Source of the DNA: an uncultured Odoribacter sp.
GTDB lineage: Bacteria > Bacteroidota > Bacteroidia > Bacteroidales > Marinifilaceae
Length of the DNA stretch: 17,374 nucleotides
Assembly (NCBI GenBank): GCA_900544025.1
Contig: UQTM01000068.1
Span: 1-17,374 of the forward strand
Reading direction: 5' to 3'
Of the stretch, positions 1 to 7,272 are shown piece by piece. How positions within the stretch are numbered: the stretch's first letter is position 1; each line of letters begins with the position of its first letter. The position numbers and the translations under genes were made by a program. The notes below the pieces were generated by a model. It worked only from the letters and a program-made list of their open reading frames with translations, was not told the DNA's origin and made no database searches.

Positions 1-4
1 ATAA

Positions 5-457
5 AAAAATAAAAAACACTTCCAGAAAGCCAAGCCTTCGCCCCAGCCGGCACAGACTGCCAGTCCCAAAACCGATCCGGCTAAAACCCTCCTGAACCTG
101 AAACTACTCGCCTACGAACGGATCATCCTCTTTATCGAGCGGATGAAACCCGACTCCCTCATCCCCCGTACCCTTACTCCGTCGCTCACCGGAAAAGAGT
201 ATCAGTTAGCCCTCATCAACGAAATCCGCCGGGAGTTCGAATACAACCTTTCCCAGCAACTTTACCTCAGCGAGAACGCCTGGACTGTCACCGTAAACTA
301 CAAAGACAACATCATCACCCTGATCAACAGCGCCTCGGCCGACTGTCCTCCTACCGATACCGCAGCCGACCTCGCCCGAAAAATCCTTGAGCAATACATC
401 ACGTCCGACATCAAAACCGACCGTACCCTTCAAATCATCAAATCCGACCTTCAGTAA
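5..457 (+). CDS. DUF7935-like protein, C-terminal part (5' end missing or frame-broken)
   Basis: The reading frame is open from base 5 to the TAA at 455-457; its first ATG is at 143. The translation before that ATG is already family-like (LLAYERIILFIERMKP) and the rest includes REFEYNLSQQLY and a C-terminal helical part, which I recognise from memory as the Bacteroidetes DUF7935 family. Members normally start with one membrane helix and a basic linker, so the ATG at 143 is probably internal. The frame is closed by a TAA at 2-4, inside an A-rich tract (seven A, T, six A at 3-16), while the frame one base later (3, 6, 9...) stays open there. Either a frameshift lies in this tract, real or from sequencing, or the start lies in it. 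The function of the family is unknown. The family call is fairly sure; the gene start is not. Confidence 0.65.
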   Translation, partial: KNKKHFQKAKPSPQPAQTASPKTDPAKTLLNLKLLAYERIILFIERMKPDSLIPRTLTPSLTGKEYQLALINEIRREFEYNLSQQLYLSENAWTVTVNYKDNIITLINSASADCPPTDTAADLARKILEQYITSDIKTDRTLQIIKSDLQ

Positions 458-840
458 CATCATCCTTTAATACAAAGGTCATATACTGCCGGATTTTATC
501 TTTCCTTGTTATAGCATGCCACCTGCATTCTAAACACGGCTATTCATACCCCTACACGCCAAATGTAAAAATTCCCCTCCGATGCTTTCACACCGAAGAG
601 GAATTCCATTACAAAATAAATATCCTGTCTCTCTACTTACAACCTCTGAAACACACAAATTCTACACCTCCCTGCCCCCCTCACGACACATCCCGCATAA
701 CCGGTTTAAAATCGTTATCCTCCCCACTGAATAAAAAGGACATCCCAACCCAATAGCAAACAGGAAAAAACAACAAAACCTCTCTATTCCTCACCGATAA
801 CAAGAACAAAAATCCTTAGCCGCAAAGAATAGCAAACAAA
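458..840. other. Intergenic region, strongly C-rich on the + strand
   Basis: I find no convincing gene in these 383 bases. The only structure I see is the hairpin at 570-605. The stretch is notable for composition: in 601-780 I count about 60 C and 15 G on the + strand, although it is non-coding. Confidence 0.5.
567..605 (-). terminator. Candidate rho-independent terminator (minus strand)
   Basis: Bases 570-581 (aattcccctccg) pair with 594-605 (cgaagaggaatt) around a 12-base loop. Read on the minus strand the two imperfect positions become G-U wobbles, and the stem is followed by a short U run (571-567). Read on the plus strand they would be C-A mismatches with no U run. It therefore best fits the end of the lipoprotein transcript that stops at 841, although it lies 235 bases beyond that stop codon. 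Confidence 0.45.
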
Positions 841-1635
841 TCAATAAGGACTTGCAAAATATTCGATGTCTCCCATCGGATAGACAACCGTATTATGAAA
901 ATTAATATACCGGTAATCGGTACACTGATTTTGCAACTCACAATCCTTAGAGTAAATTTTAAACACAAATGCCCCCACGGTATATAACTCAAAATATAAG
1001 GTAGTATCCACCTGGCTCGTAGGATATCGATTCACTAAATCCTGTTGTTCTCCAATTTGATTTCCATTCACATCGGTAACGATCGCCTTATAATTAGCAT
1101 TTCCCGTATAAGAAATATCGAAAATTGCCGTATAGGAACCGTAATTCTGAATGATCTGCACCACAACATAAGGCCTAAGTCCGCTAAAATCATGGCTGCA
1201 TTCCGGTTTTTGAACACCGCTCACCACTCCGGAAACCGAAGGATTGGAAGCATCGTAATGATAATACATCGTTACCGATTTTATATCTATGCCGATCCTG
1301 TCTTTGTAATTCAAAGTAATACTATACGTCCCGGTAGAAGGCAAACTGACCTCGACGGGAAGTAATTCCAGCAATCCCGGACTTATAATCGAACCGTCCC
1401 ATTCATTTTTAATCACAAGCGATAAAAGATAAGCATTGGAAGGAAGATCCCAGCCTATTGCAATCCTTTCAGAAGGATGAATAGCGGGCACGATATACAA
1501 CGAAGCCTCATCCGAAGCCACCCGCGCATCAGCCTGCTTATTTGCAGTTTCAAGGTCGTTATCGGGCAACACGGCTAAATCTTTTTCACACGACCAAAGA
1601 ATAACCAATGAAAAAAGCAATACAAATGTTTTCAT
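841..1635 (-). CDS. Putative outer-membrane lipoprotein of unknown function
   Basis: A protein of 264 residues starting MKTFVLLFSLVILWSC. The N-terminus is a lipoprotein signal peptide with lipobox LWSC and the lipidated Cys at residue 16, followed by EKD, an acidic context often seen in Bacteroidetes lipoproteins. I chose the ATG at 1635 over an in-frame ATG at 1686 because the longer form puts a second hydrophobic stretch before the signal, and a -7-like box (1662-1669) would lie inside the coding region. The mature part looks beta-rich and has three cysteines near the C-terminus and mid-chain (PECSHD, KDCELQNQC). No family is recognised. It is a single gene, less GC-rich than the neighbouring helicase, with a possible terminator at 567-605. 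Probably surface or periplasmic; the role is unknown. Confidence 0.75.
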   Translation of the reverse strand: MKTFVLLFSLVILWSCEKDLAVLPDNDLETANKQADARVASDEASLYIVPAIHPSERIAIGWDLPSNAYLLSLVIKNEWDGSIISPGLLELLPVEVSLPSTGTYSITLNYKDRIGIDIKSVTMYYHYDASNPSVSGVVSGVQKPECSHDFSGLRPYVVVQIIQNYGSYTAIFDISYTGNANYKAIVTDVNGNQIGEQQDLVNRYPTSQVDTTLYFELYTVGAFVFKIYSKDCELQNQCTDYRYINFHNTVVYPMGDIEYFASPY

Positions 1636-1661
1636 AGCCGTAAAATTTAAGATCAATACAA

Positions 1662-1669
1662 CAAATATA
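1662..1669 (-). promoter_or_regulatory. Candidate -7 box of the lipoprotein gene
   Basis: The minus strand reads TATATTTG, an exact match to the Bacteroidetes -7 consensus TAnnTTTG, 26 bases upstream of the chosen ATG. No -33 TTG lies at the usual 19-21 bases (the nearest TTG is 14 bases away), so the call rests on one element. Confidence 0.35.
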
Positions 1670-1850
1670 ATAATAATTATGTTCAATTATTATTATTTAT
1701 TCACAAATCATTCTGTAAGATTCAAAGTTTTACATCTGAACAAAACCACCGTTACGTATCCCCTGACGATCTGCCAAAATCAAAACGAAAAAACACCTAT
1801 CCCACATACACCCACCTTCGATCCGCTTTTTGTTTCACCATAGCATCGAC

Positions 1851-1877
1851 AAAAAAAGAGAAGACCTGAATCTTCTC
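1851..1877 (-). terminator. Rho-independent terminator of the DEAD-box helicase gene
   Basis: A perfect 7-bp stem, 1858-1864 (gagaaga) with 1871-1877 (tcttctc), has a 6-base loop and is followed on the minus strand by seven U (1857-1851). It lies 33 bases beyond the helicase stop codon. Confidence 0.75.
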
Positions 1878-1910
1878 CTTATTATATATCCTCTATTTTC
1901 CCGCTCACAC

Positions 1911-3221
1911 CTACTTCTTTCCTCTCGTCTTCTTCCGTCCCTCCTTCGTCCGGTCGAGCCTTTTTTTCTGATTGGTCTTCTGATTTTTAGCCGCTTTCTG
2001 ATGAAAGGCACCGCCCCCCTGCGGTTTTCCCCGCTGATATACGATATTATTCGTCTGTACTTTCTCCTCGTCCAGCAAAATATCCGAAATCTGCAACTTT
2101 TCCGGCAACTCCAATTCCTCGATTTCTCCACCGACCAACGCCTCGACAGCCTCCCAGTCCGGCATTTCTTTTTCCGATACGAAACTGATTGCCGTACCTT
2201 CTTTTCCGGCACGCGCCGTACGCCCGATACGATGCACATACTCCTCCGGGAGCGACGGGATATCGAAATTAATCACATGCGACACATCCTGCACATCAAT
2301 CCCCCGCGCCGCAACATCCGAAGCCACCATGATACGTGCTCTCCCCTCTTTAAAAGCCCGCAACGCATTCAAACGCGAATTTTGCGCCTTATTCGAATGA
2401 ATTACGCTCAGCTCATCCTTCCAGTAATCCGCCAGCTTATCCACAATCCGGTCGGCATTCTTTTTCGTCTCCGTAAACACCATTACCTTGCGGAACACGT
2501 CCTTATCCGCCAGCAGCAATTTCAGCAAATTCACCTTCGTCATAACATTCGGCAAACGATAACATTGCTGCGTCACATGCTCCACCGTCGTAGCCTGCGG
2601 AGCAACCTCCACACGGGCAGGCTCGGCAATCAGGAACTCATCCGCCAGCTTAGCCACCGTCGGCGAAAAGGTAGCCGAAAACAGCAACGTCTGATGCTTT
2701 TCCGGAATCACATCCAATATACTGCGCAACTGCGGAATAAATCCCAAATCCATCAACCGGTCGGCTTCGTCCACCACCACCGTCCTGATCAACTGCGTGC
2801 GGATAATCCCGTTCATATAAATATCCATAAACCGCCCCGGTGTCGCAACCAGTAGATCCACTCCTTCATATACCGCCTCCTGCTGCGTACGGATATTAGT
2901 GCCCCCGTAAATTCCCAGACAACGAATATCCATGTACTCCGTCAGCAACTCCACGCTCTCGCACACCTGCACCACCAATTCCCGCGTCGGAACCACCACC
3001 AGCGCTCTCGGATACCTTCCCTGCGCATACCCCAGCTTCATCAAAATGGGAATCAGATAAGCCAGCGTTTTCCCCGTACCGGTCTGCGCAATGCCGATCA
3101 CATCCCGCCCCGAACGGATCACCGGGAATACTGCCGTCTGTACCGGAGTAGGCTCCTCGAAACCGGCCTCTTCCAAAGCCATTAAAATCTGCTTGCTAAT
3201 ATTTAAATCCTTAAACGTCAT
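1911..3221 (-). CDS. DEAD-box ATP-dependent RNA helicase (RhlE-like)
   Basis: Unwinds RNA duplexes using ATP; likely acts in ribosome assembly or mRNA turnover in the cytoplasm. All core motifs are present (numbering from the ATG at 3230): Q motif TPVQ near 31, motif I AQTGTGKT 48-55, PTREL 81-85, TPGR 130-133, DEAD 154-157, SAT 185-187, VASDVAARGID 302-312 and HRIGRTAR 333-340. The tail after about residue 400 is rich in Lys and Arg, as in many RhlE/DeaD helicases that hold RNA. I start at 3221 (MTFKDLN), the usual start of the family; an in-frame ATG at 3230 would add three residues. It is transcribed alone, with a -7-like box just upstream and its own terminator at 1851-1877. The exact subfamily cannot be fixed. 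Confidence 0.95.
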   Translation of the reverse strand: MTFKDLNISKQILMALEEAGFEEPTPVQTAVFPVIRSGRDVIGIAQTGTGKTLAYLIPILMKLGYAQGRYPRALVVVPTRELVVQVCESVELLTEYMDIRCLGIYGGTNIRTQQEAVYEGVDLLVATPGRFMDIYMNGIIRTQLIRTVVVDEADRLMDLGFIPQLRSILDVIPEKHQTLLFSATFSPTVAKLADEFLIAEPARVEVAPQATTVEHVTQQCYRLPNVMTKVNLLKLLLADKDVFRKVMVFTETKKNADRIVDKLADYWKDELSVIHSNKAQNSRLNALRAFKEGRARIMVASDVAARGIDVQDVSHVINFDIPSLPEEYVHRIGRTARAGKEGTAISFVSEKEMPDWEAVEALVGGEIEELELPEKLQISDILLDEEKVQTNNIVYQRGKPQGGGAFHQKAAKNQKTNQKKRLDRTKEGRKKTRGKK

Positions 3222-3242
3222 CCTAATCATCTATTTATCATG

Positions 3243-3250
3243 CAAAAATA
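3243..3250 (-). promoter_or_regulatory. Candidate -7 box of the helicase gene
   Basis: The minus strand reads TATTTTTG (TAnnTTTG), 21 bases upstream of the ATG at 3221, which implies a very short leader. The -33 position holds only T-rich sequence, so this is tentative. Confidence 0.35.
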
Positions 3251-3383
3251 CGAAAAAGAATGTCTGTATAAAAATAAAAAATACCGGCAGGAAGCCATCG
3301 GACAACAAATATTTGAACATCAATAAATTACCATTGCAATACATTTTATTAAATATTTTATGTATTTTACGCAAACGTTTTAC

Positions 3384-3414
3384 TTGCTTATCTCGAAATT
3401 TAATCCTACATTTA
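3384..3414 (+). promoter_or_regulatory. Candidate promoter of the small HTH gene
   Basis: TTG at 3384-3386, then exactly 20 bases, then TACATTTA at 3407-3414 (one base off TAnnTTTG). The start codon is 31 bases further on. Confidence 0.5.
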
Positions 3415-3445
3415 TTCCACCGATTAACCATTAAACTTTTGAGAT

Positions 3446-3694
3446 ATGACTACAACGATTACTTTCAATGAGTTGAGAAGGCTCAAAGACATGTTGCCGT
3501 CGGGAAGCATGCAAAAAATCGCCACGGAATTGGGCATTGATGTTCAGACAGTTCGAAACTATTTCGGAGGGGATGATTACGATGAAGGGAAGACCGTTGG
3601 ATACCATTTCGAACAAGGACCTAACGGTGGCGTTGTTGTACTCGACGATACCACTATTTTAGAAAAAGCACGTGAAATCCTTAATGCAAACTAA
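3446..3694 (+). CDS. Small helix-turn-helix DNA-binding protein
   Basis: A protein of 82 residues. Residues 18-40 (LPSGSMQKIATELGI, then DVQTVRNYF) read as a helix-turn-helix: a Gly-Ser cap, a first helix with IATELG, and a recognition helix with TVRNYF. It is followed by an acidic and glycine-rich stretch (GGDDYDEG, QGPNGGVVVLDDT) and a short C-terminal helix. I believe similar small proteins occur in other Bacteroidales, but I know of no assigned function or target. It has its own promoter (3384-3414) and ends two codons before a very strong hairpin terminator. This points to an independently expressed single-gene unit, either a compact transcription regulator or a nucleoid-type protein. 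The gene call is strong; the role is inferred from the motif only. Confidence 0.85.
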   Translation: MTTTITFNELRRLKDMLPSGSMQKIATELGIDVQTVRNYFGGDDYDEGKTVGYHFEQGPNGGVVVLDDTTILEKAREILNAN

Positions 3695-3742
3695 ATAATA
3701 AAAGAGAGTGTCCGCGATAATCCGGACACTCTCTTTTATTAT
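3695..3742. terminator. Perfect 20-bp inverted repeat, bidirectional terminator
   Basis: Bases 3695-3714 are the exact reverse complement of 3723-3742, with an 8-base loop (3715-3722). The stem carries A-rich and T-rich ends, so each strand gives a GC-rich stem followed by UUUUAUU. It begins directly after the TAA of the HTH gene. It also suits minus-strand transcripts coming from the glp-pgl cluster, which ends at 3978. Confidence 0.85.
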
Positions 3743-3754
3743 GAAACTACCTTA

Positions 3755-3798
3755 TTTTCCGGTCTTTCCCCCCTTCACTCCCGTTAAACACCGGAAAA
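3755..3798. repeat. 9-bp inverted repeat between convergent genes
   Basis: TTTTCCGGT at 3755-3763 and ACCGGAAAA at 3790-3798 form a perfect stem with a 26-base loop. There is no U run on either side. It may be a 3'-UTR hairpin of the glp-pgl transcript or chance. Confidence 0.3.
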
Positions 3799-3977
3799 CT
3801 GAAATCGACAATTCTTTTCTTTACTTTCCTGTAAGCGAAATCAGGAATACCGTACATTTAAACAAAATATTTTTATTTCCTCCACATTAAAAACACGCAA
3901 CTCCCTTAACTTTACCGAGCCTTTCATCACACAAACCGGAAATCCGCATTCGGAAATATTCCGCCTCTTCCCCCCGC

Positions 3978-4676
3978 TCAATCCAGCTTCACATTCGTAA
4001 ACAACGTCGCCTGCGGGGCATGTGTCAAAATATAACCTGCCGGAGTTTCCTCATTATGGGCCATAACATATCGCAACACATCCGTTTTCGCTAATCCCAC
4101 CACCGGTATCAATATCGTTTTCCCTTTCAAAATCAGGCTTCCCGTCATCGTGATCCTTTTCTGCCCCGTATCCGGATGCTCCGACACCACATAAGGCCGT
4201 CCGTCCGTCAGCAAGTCCATCCGTTCCGGAAAAATAGAAGCCGTATGTCCGCCGCTACCGATACCTAAAATAATGCAATCGAAACGTGGCAACGTCGCAT
4301 ACCCCGGTAATTCCCATTTCAAAATCTCGGCATAGCGCCCGGCCTCCGGCTCCGGATCTGCCTCCCCGTAAATACGGAAAACATGCTCCGGTGAAATGTC
4401 CAGCGGACGAAACAGCAATTCCTCCGCATGCTTATAATTACTCTGGTCGTCCTCAGGCGATACGCAACGTTCGTCCACCCAAAAAAAGCGGATGACATCC
4501 CAGTCGATCTTCTCCCGGTACTCCTCCGTCCACACTTTGAAAAGCAATTGAGCCGTATCACCCCCCGACAAAGCCAGATGGAACGGCTTTAAGTGACTGT
4601 TCTCGATCGCCTTTACCAGATGATCGGAAACCGCTCTTAAAGCATCCTTCGAAGAATCAAAAACCTCTAATTTCAT
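3978..4676 (-). CDS. pgl: 6-phosphogluconolactonase
   Basis: Hydrolyses 6-phosphoglucono-delta-lactone to 6-phosphogluconate in the oxidative pentose phosphate pathway (cytoplasm). At 232 residues it has the usual length of the DevB/SOL family. Visible family motifs are LSGGDT (36-41), the strand RFFWVDERCV (63-72), LGIGSGGHTASIFP (137-150) with the active-site His144, and KRITMT (173-178). One oddity: the family motif is normally G-M-G-x-D-G-H-T-A-S, and the Asp is Gly here (residue 142, GGC codon, one base from GAC). The gene lies 70 bases after glpF on the same strand with no clear promoter between, so it is probably the last gene of a glpK-glpF-pgl transcript. The usual partners zwf and gnd are not in this window. 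Confidence 0.92.
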   Translation of the reverse strand: MKLEVFDSSKDALRAVSDHLVKAIENSHLKPFHLALSGGDTAQLLFKVWTEEYREKIDWDVIRFFWVDERCVSPEDDQSNYKHAEELLFRPLDISPEHVFRIYGEADPEPEAGRYAEILKWELPGYATLPRFDCIILGIGSGGHTASIFPERMDLLTDGRPYVVSEHPDTGQKRITMTGSLILKGKTILIPVVGLAKTDVLRYVMAHNEETPAGYILTHAPQATLFTNVKLD

Positions 4677-4746
4677 GATAGAAAAACAATTAATAAAAAA
4701 TTGATACTCGCAATATACAAAAACCAGCTCACAAAAACAACATAAA

Positions 4747-5487
4747 TTAAGAAAAAATAAGAAATAACCCCGTCGCCACCATCGCTCCCGCCACGGGACC
4801 GGCTACCGGAATCCAGGCATAACTCCACTGGCTGTCTCCTTTCCCCTCGATCGGCAGCACGGCATGCATCAGTCGGGGAGCGAAATCCCGCGCCGGATTG
4901 ATCGCATATCCGGTCGTACCGCCGAGCGACAACCCGATCACCCACACGGTAAACGACACCGGAATCGCCCCCACAGAGCCCAATCCGATAGGAACCTGCA
5001 AATCGGTCGTCGCATCTCCCAGCGAAGCCCCGCTGATGTAAAACACAACGAAAACCAGAACAAACGTCCCGATCAGTTCGCACAGAAAATTCACTCCGTC
5101 GTGCCGGATCTCCGGAACGGTGCAAAACACCCCCAGTTTAGGCGCAGCCTGCTCCGTTGCCCGGAAATGGTCATAATAGAACAGCCACACCAGCACCGCC
5201 CCGATAGCCGCCCCCAGCAACTGGGCGACGACATACGGAACCACCGATCCCCAGGCAAACTGCCCCGACACGGCAAAAGCCAGCGTAATCGCCGGATTCA
5301 GGTGAGCCCCGCTAAAAGGCCCGGCAATCACCACCCCGGCAAACACCGCAAGCGCCCAGGCCGTTGTAATCACCATCCAGCCCGAACCGAATCCTTTCGT
5401 CCGGTTCAAAACCACGTTGGCAACTACCCCGTCGCCCAGCAATATCATAACCATCGTACCGATCAACTCTGCAAAAAACGGACTCAT
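4747..5487 (-). CDS. glpF: Glycerol facilitator (aquaglyceroporin, MIP family)
   Basis: Inner-membrane channel that lets glycerol diffuse into the cell. The 246 residues form six hydrophobic helices plus two half-helices carrying the two NPA motifs: HLNPA at 62-66 and INPARD at 196-201. The Asp after NPAR marks the glycerol-conducting branch rather than water-only aquaporins. The residue before the second motif that lines the filter is Tyr195 where E. coli GlpF has Phe. It starts 27 bases after the glpK stop, which implies co-transcription and coupling of uptake to phosphorylation. The start ATG at 5487 (MSPFFAELIGT) begins right at the first membrane helix, as expected for the family. Confidence 0.95.
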   Translation of the reverse strand: MSPFFAELIGTMVMILLGDGVVANVVLNRTKGFGSGWMVITTAWALAVFAGVVIAGPFSGAHLNPAITLAFAVSGQFAWGSVVPYVVAQLLGAAIGAVLVWLFYYDHFRATEQAAPKLGVFCTVPEIRHDGVNFLCELIGTFVLVFVVFYISGASLGDATTDLQVPIGLGSVGAIPVSFTVWVIGLSLGGTTGYAINPARDFAPRLMHAVLPIEGKGDSQWSYAWIPVAGPVAGAMVATGLFLIFS

Positions 5488-5514
5488 AATCCTTTCTGTT
5501 TAAATTCATAAATC

Positions 5515-7017
5515 CTACTTCTCCGCCCAATCCAAAGCGCGCTCCACCGCCTTATGCCACATCCGCAACAAACCGTCCACCTCTTCCTGCGTAGCCTTCG
5601 GCTCAAACTCTTGATCCACCTCCCGCTGTTGGGACAACTCCTCCATATTCTTCCAAAAACCCGTTGCCAGGCCTGCAAAATAAGCAGCCCCTAAAGCCGT
5701 CGTTTCCAAAATCTTCGGGCGCACCACCTTCATCCGGCAAATATCGCTCTGAAACTGCATCAGGAAACCGTTCGCCACAGCTCCCCCGTCCACCCGCATC
5801 TCATTCGAACTCCGCTTCACGTCCTGCTCCATAGCCTTCAACACATCATACACCTGAAAAGCGATCCCTTCCAGCGCAGCCCGTGCCAAATGCGCAGGCG
5901 TAGTTCCCCGCGTAATCCCCAGGATCGCACCCCTTGCATACTGATCCCAGTAAGGAGCCCCCATCCCCGTCAAAGCCGGAACAAAATACACTCCTCCGTT
6001 ATCCGGGACGGAAACCGCCAATTGCTCGCTGTCGGGAGCAGACCTCACCACTCCTAAACCGTCCCGCAGCCATTGAATGGCTGCACCTCCCACAAAAACA
6101 CTCCCTTCCAGCGCATAAGTCACCTCATCTCCGATCTTCCAGGCCACCGTGCTCAGCAAGCTATTCGACGAATGCACCACCTTCTTCCCCGTATTCATCA
6201 CCATAAAACATCCCGTCCCGTAAGTGGTCTTCGTCATGCCTGGCTCCGTACACAACTGCCCGAACAAAGCCGCCTGCTGGTCGCCCGCAATCCCGCTGAT
6301 CGGAATTTTCGTCGAAAACAGCGTCGTGGCCGTCTCCGAATACACCTCACTGCTCCCCTTCACCTCCGGCAGCATCGACTCCGGGATCTCGAACAGCTTC
6401 AACAAATCCTTATCCCATTGCATCGTATGGATATTGAACAGCATCGTCCGCGACGCATTCGTCGCATCCGTCACATGCACCCGCCCGTGTGTAAACTTCC
6501 ACACCAGCCAGCTATCCACCGTACCGAAACACAAATCCCCGTTCTCCGCCCGTTCCCGCACGCCCGGCACATGATCCAGAATCCACTTCACCTTCGTCGC
6601 CGAAAAATAAGCATCGATCACCAACCCCGTCTTCTCCCGGATCATATCCGCATACCCCTCCTCTTTCAGCATATTGCAATAATCCGCCGTCCGCCTGTCC
6701 TGCCACACAATCGCCCGGTACACCGGCAGCGAAGTAGCCCTGTCCCACACAACCGTCGTCTCCCGCTGATTCGTAATCCCGATACAGGCAATATCCAGCC
6801 CCGTCAGATTCGCCTTCGCGATCACCTCCGCAGCCACCGACGACTGGCTATACCAAATCTCATTCGGGTCGTGTTCCACCCACCCCGCATGCGGGAAATA
6901 TTGCTCCGTAAGCTTCTGCGATACCGCAACCACCTTACCGTGACGGTTAAAAACAATGGCACGCGACGACGTCGTTCCCTGATCTAATGCAAGAATATAC
7001 TTCTCCTCCGGTTTCAT
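5515..7017 (-). CDS. glpK: Glycerol kinase
   Basis: Phosphorylates glycerol with ATP to sn-glycerol-3-phosphate, trapping it in the cytoplasm. At 500 residues it is full length for the FGGY family. Key stretches: LDQGTTSSR (11-19) of the first phosphate loop, NQRET (83-87) and WQDRRT (105-110) at the glycerol site, IAGDQQAALFGQ (243-254) with the catalytic base Asp246, and KTTYGTGCF (263-271) at the nucleotide site. The loop that binds the inhibitor fructose-1,6-bisphosphate in E. coli (GGKGGTR) is not conserved here; the segment before IPISG reads LFSTK. This enzyme is therefore probably not controlled by that metabolite. It is the first gene of the glpK-glpF-pgl cluster and diverges from the methyltransferase gene at 7273. 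Confidence 0.97.
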   Translation of the reverse strand: MKPEEKYILALDQGTTSSRAIVFNRHGKVVAVSQKLTEQYFPHAGWVEHDPNEIWYSQSSVAAEVIAKANLTGLDIACIGITNQRETTVVWDRATSLPVYRAIVWQDRRTADYCNMLKEEGYADMIREKTGLVIDAYFSATKVKWILDHVPGVRERAENGDLCFGTVDSWLVWKFTHGRVHVTDATNASRTMLFNIHTMQWDKDLLKLFEIPESMLPEVKGSSEVYSETATTLFSTKIPISGIAGDQQAALFGQLCTEPGMTKTTYGTGCFMVMNTGKKVVHSSNSLLSTVAWKIGDEVTYALEGSVFVGGAAIQWLRDGLGVVRSAPDSEQLAVSVPDNGGVYFVPALTGMGAPYWDQYARGAILGITRGTTPAHLARAALEGIAFQVYDVLKAMEQDVKRSSNEMRVDGGAVANGFLMQFQSDICRMKVVRPKILETTALGAAYFAGLATGFWKNMEELSQQREVDQEFEPKATQEEVDGLLRMWHKAVERALDWAEK

Positions 7018-7083
7018 AGGTACATCATTTTTATTTTATTAATCGCCTGAAACCTCCATTCCACAACCAGCTCCCTGGAAATG

Positions 7084-7115
7084 CAAAATTCGTAAAGGTC
7101 TCATAACCCGATAAA
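7084..7115 (-). promoter_or_regulatory. Weak candidate promoter of the glpK-glpF-pgl cluster
   Basis: On the minus strand TTTA (7115-7112), then 20 bases, then GAATTTTG (7091-7084). This is one mismatch from each Bacteroidetes element. It lies 67 bases upstream of the glpK ATG. No better match was seen in the divergent spacer. Confidence 0.25.
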
Positions 7116-7169
7116 CTTTAAACAGTTAAAACTCAAGCTTTAAAATATTACGATTATTTACCGCGAAAG

Positions 7170-7202
7170 TTCGCCCCGGCACAGAGAAAATATCTATTTT
7201 TG
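7170..7202 (+). promoter_or_regulatory. Candidate promoter of the rRNA methyltransferase gene
   Basis: TATTTTTG at 7195-7202 matches TAnnTTTG exactly. The -33 position has TTCG (7170-7173), one base off TTTG, at a 21-base spacing. The start codon follows 70 bases downstream. Confidence 0.45.
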
Positions 7203-7272
7203 CAAACTTGTAAACCACAGGGAAAAAACACGCCCACAGCGTCGTCCCTTCCCAAACACAGAAAAAACGGAC

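Noticed and set aside
2437..2445. TTATCCACA, a perfect DnaA box
   Set aside because: It lies inside the helicase coding sequence as a single copy. Another sits inside glmM at 10221-10229. Neither is clustered or near the composition switch.
1830..2855. Long + strand open frame of 341 codons
   Set aside because: It lies opposite the DEAD-box helicase, and its protein is a His/Arg/Leu-rich mirror of the real gene with no family features.
3708..3890. Small + strand open frame after the HTH gene
   Set aside because: It begins inside the terminator hairpin and has no recognisable features or promoter.
6073..6987. Long + strand open frame of 304 codons
   Set aside because: It is antisense to glpK and its translation is Arg/His/Pro-rich without recognisable motifs.
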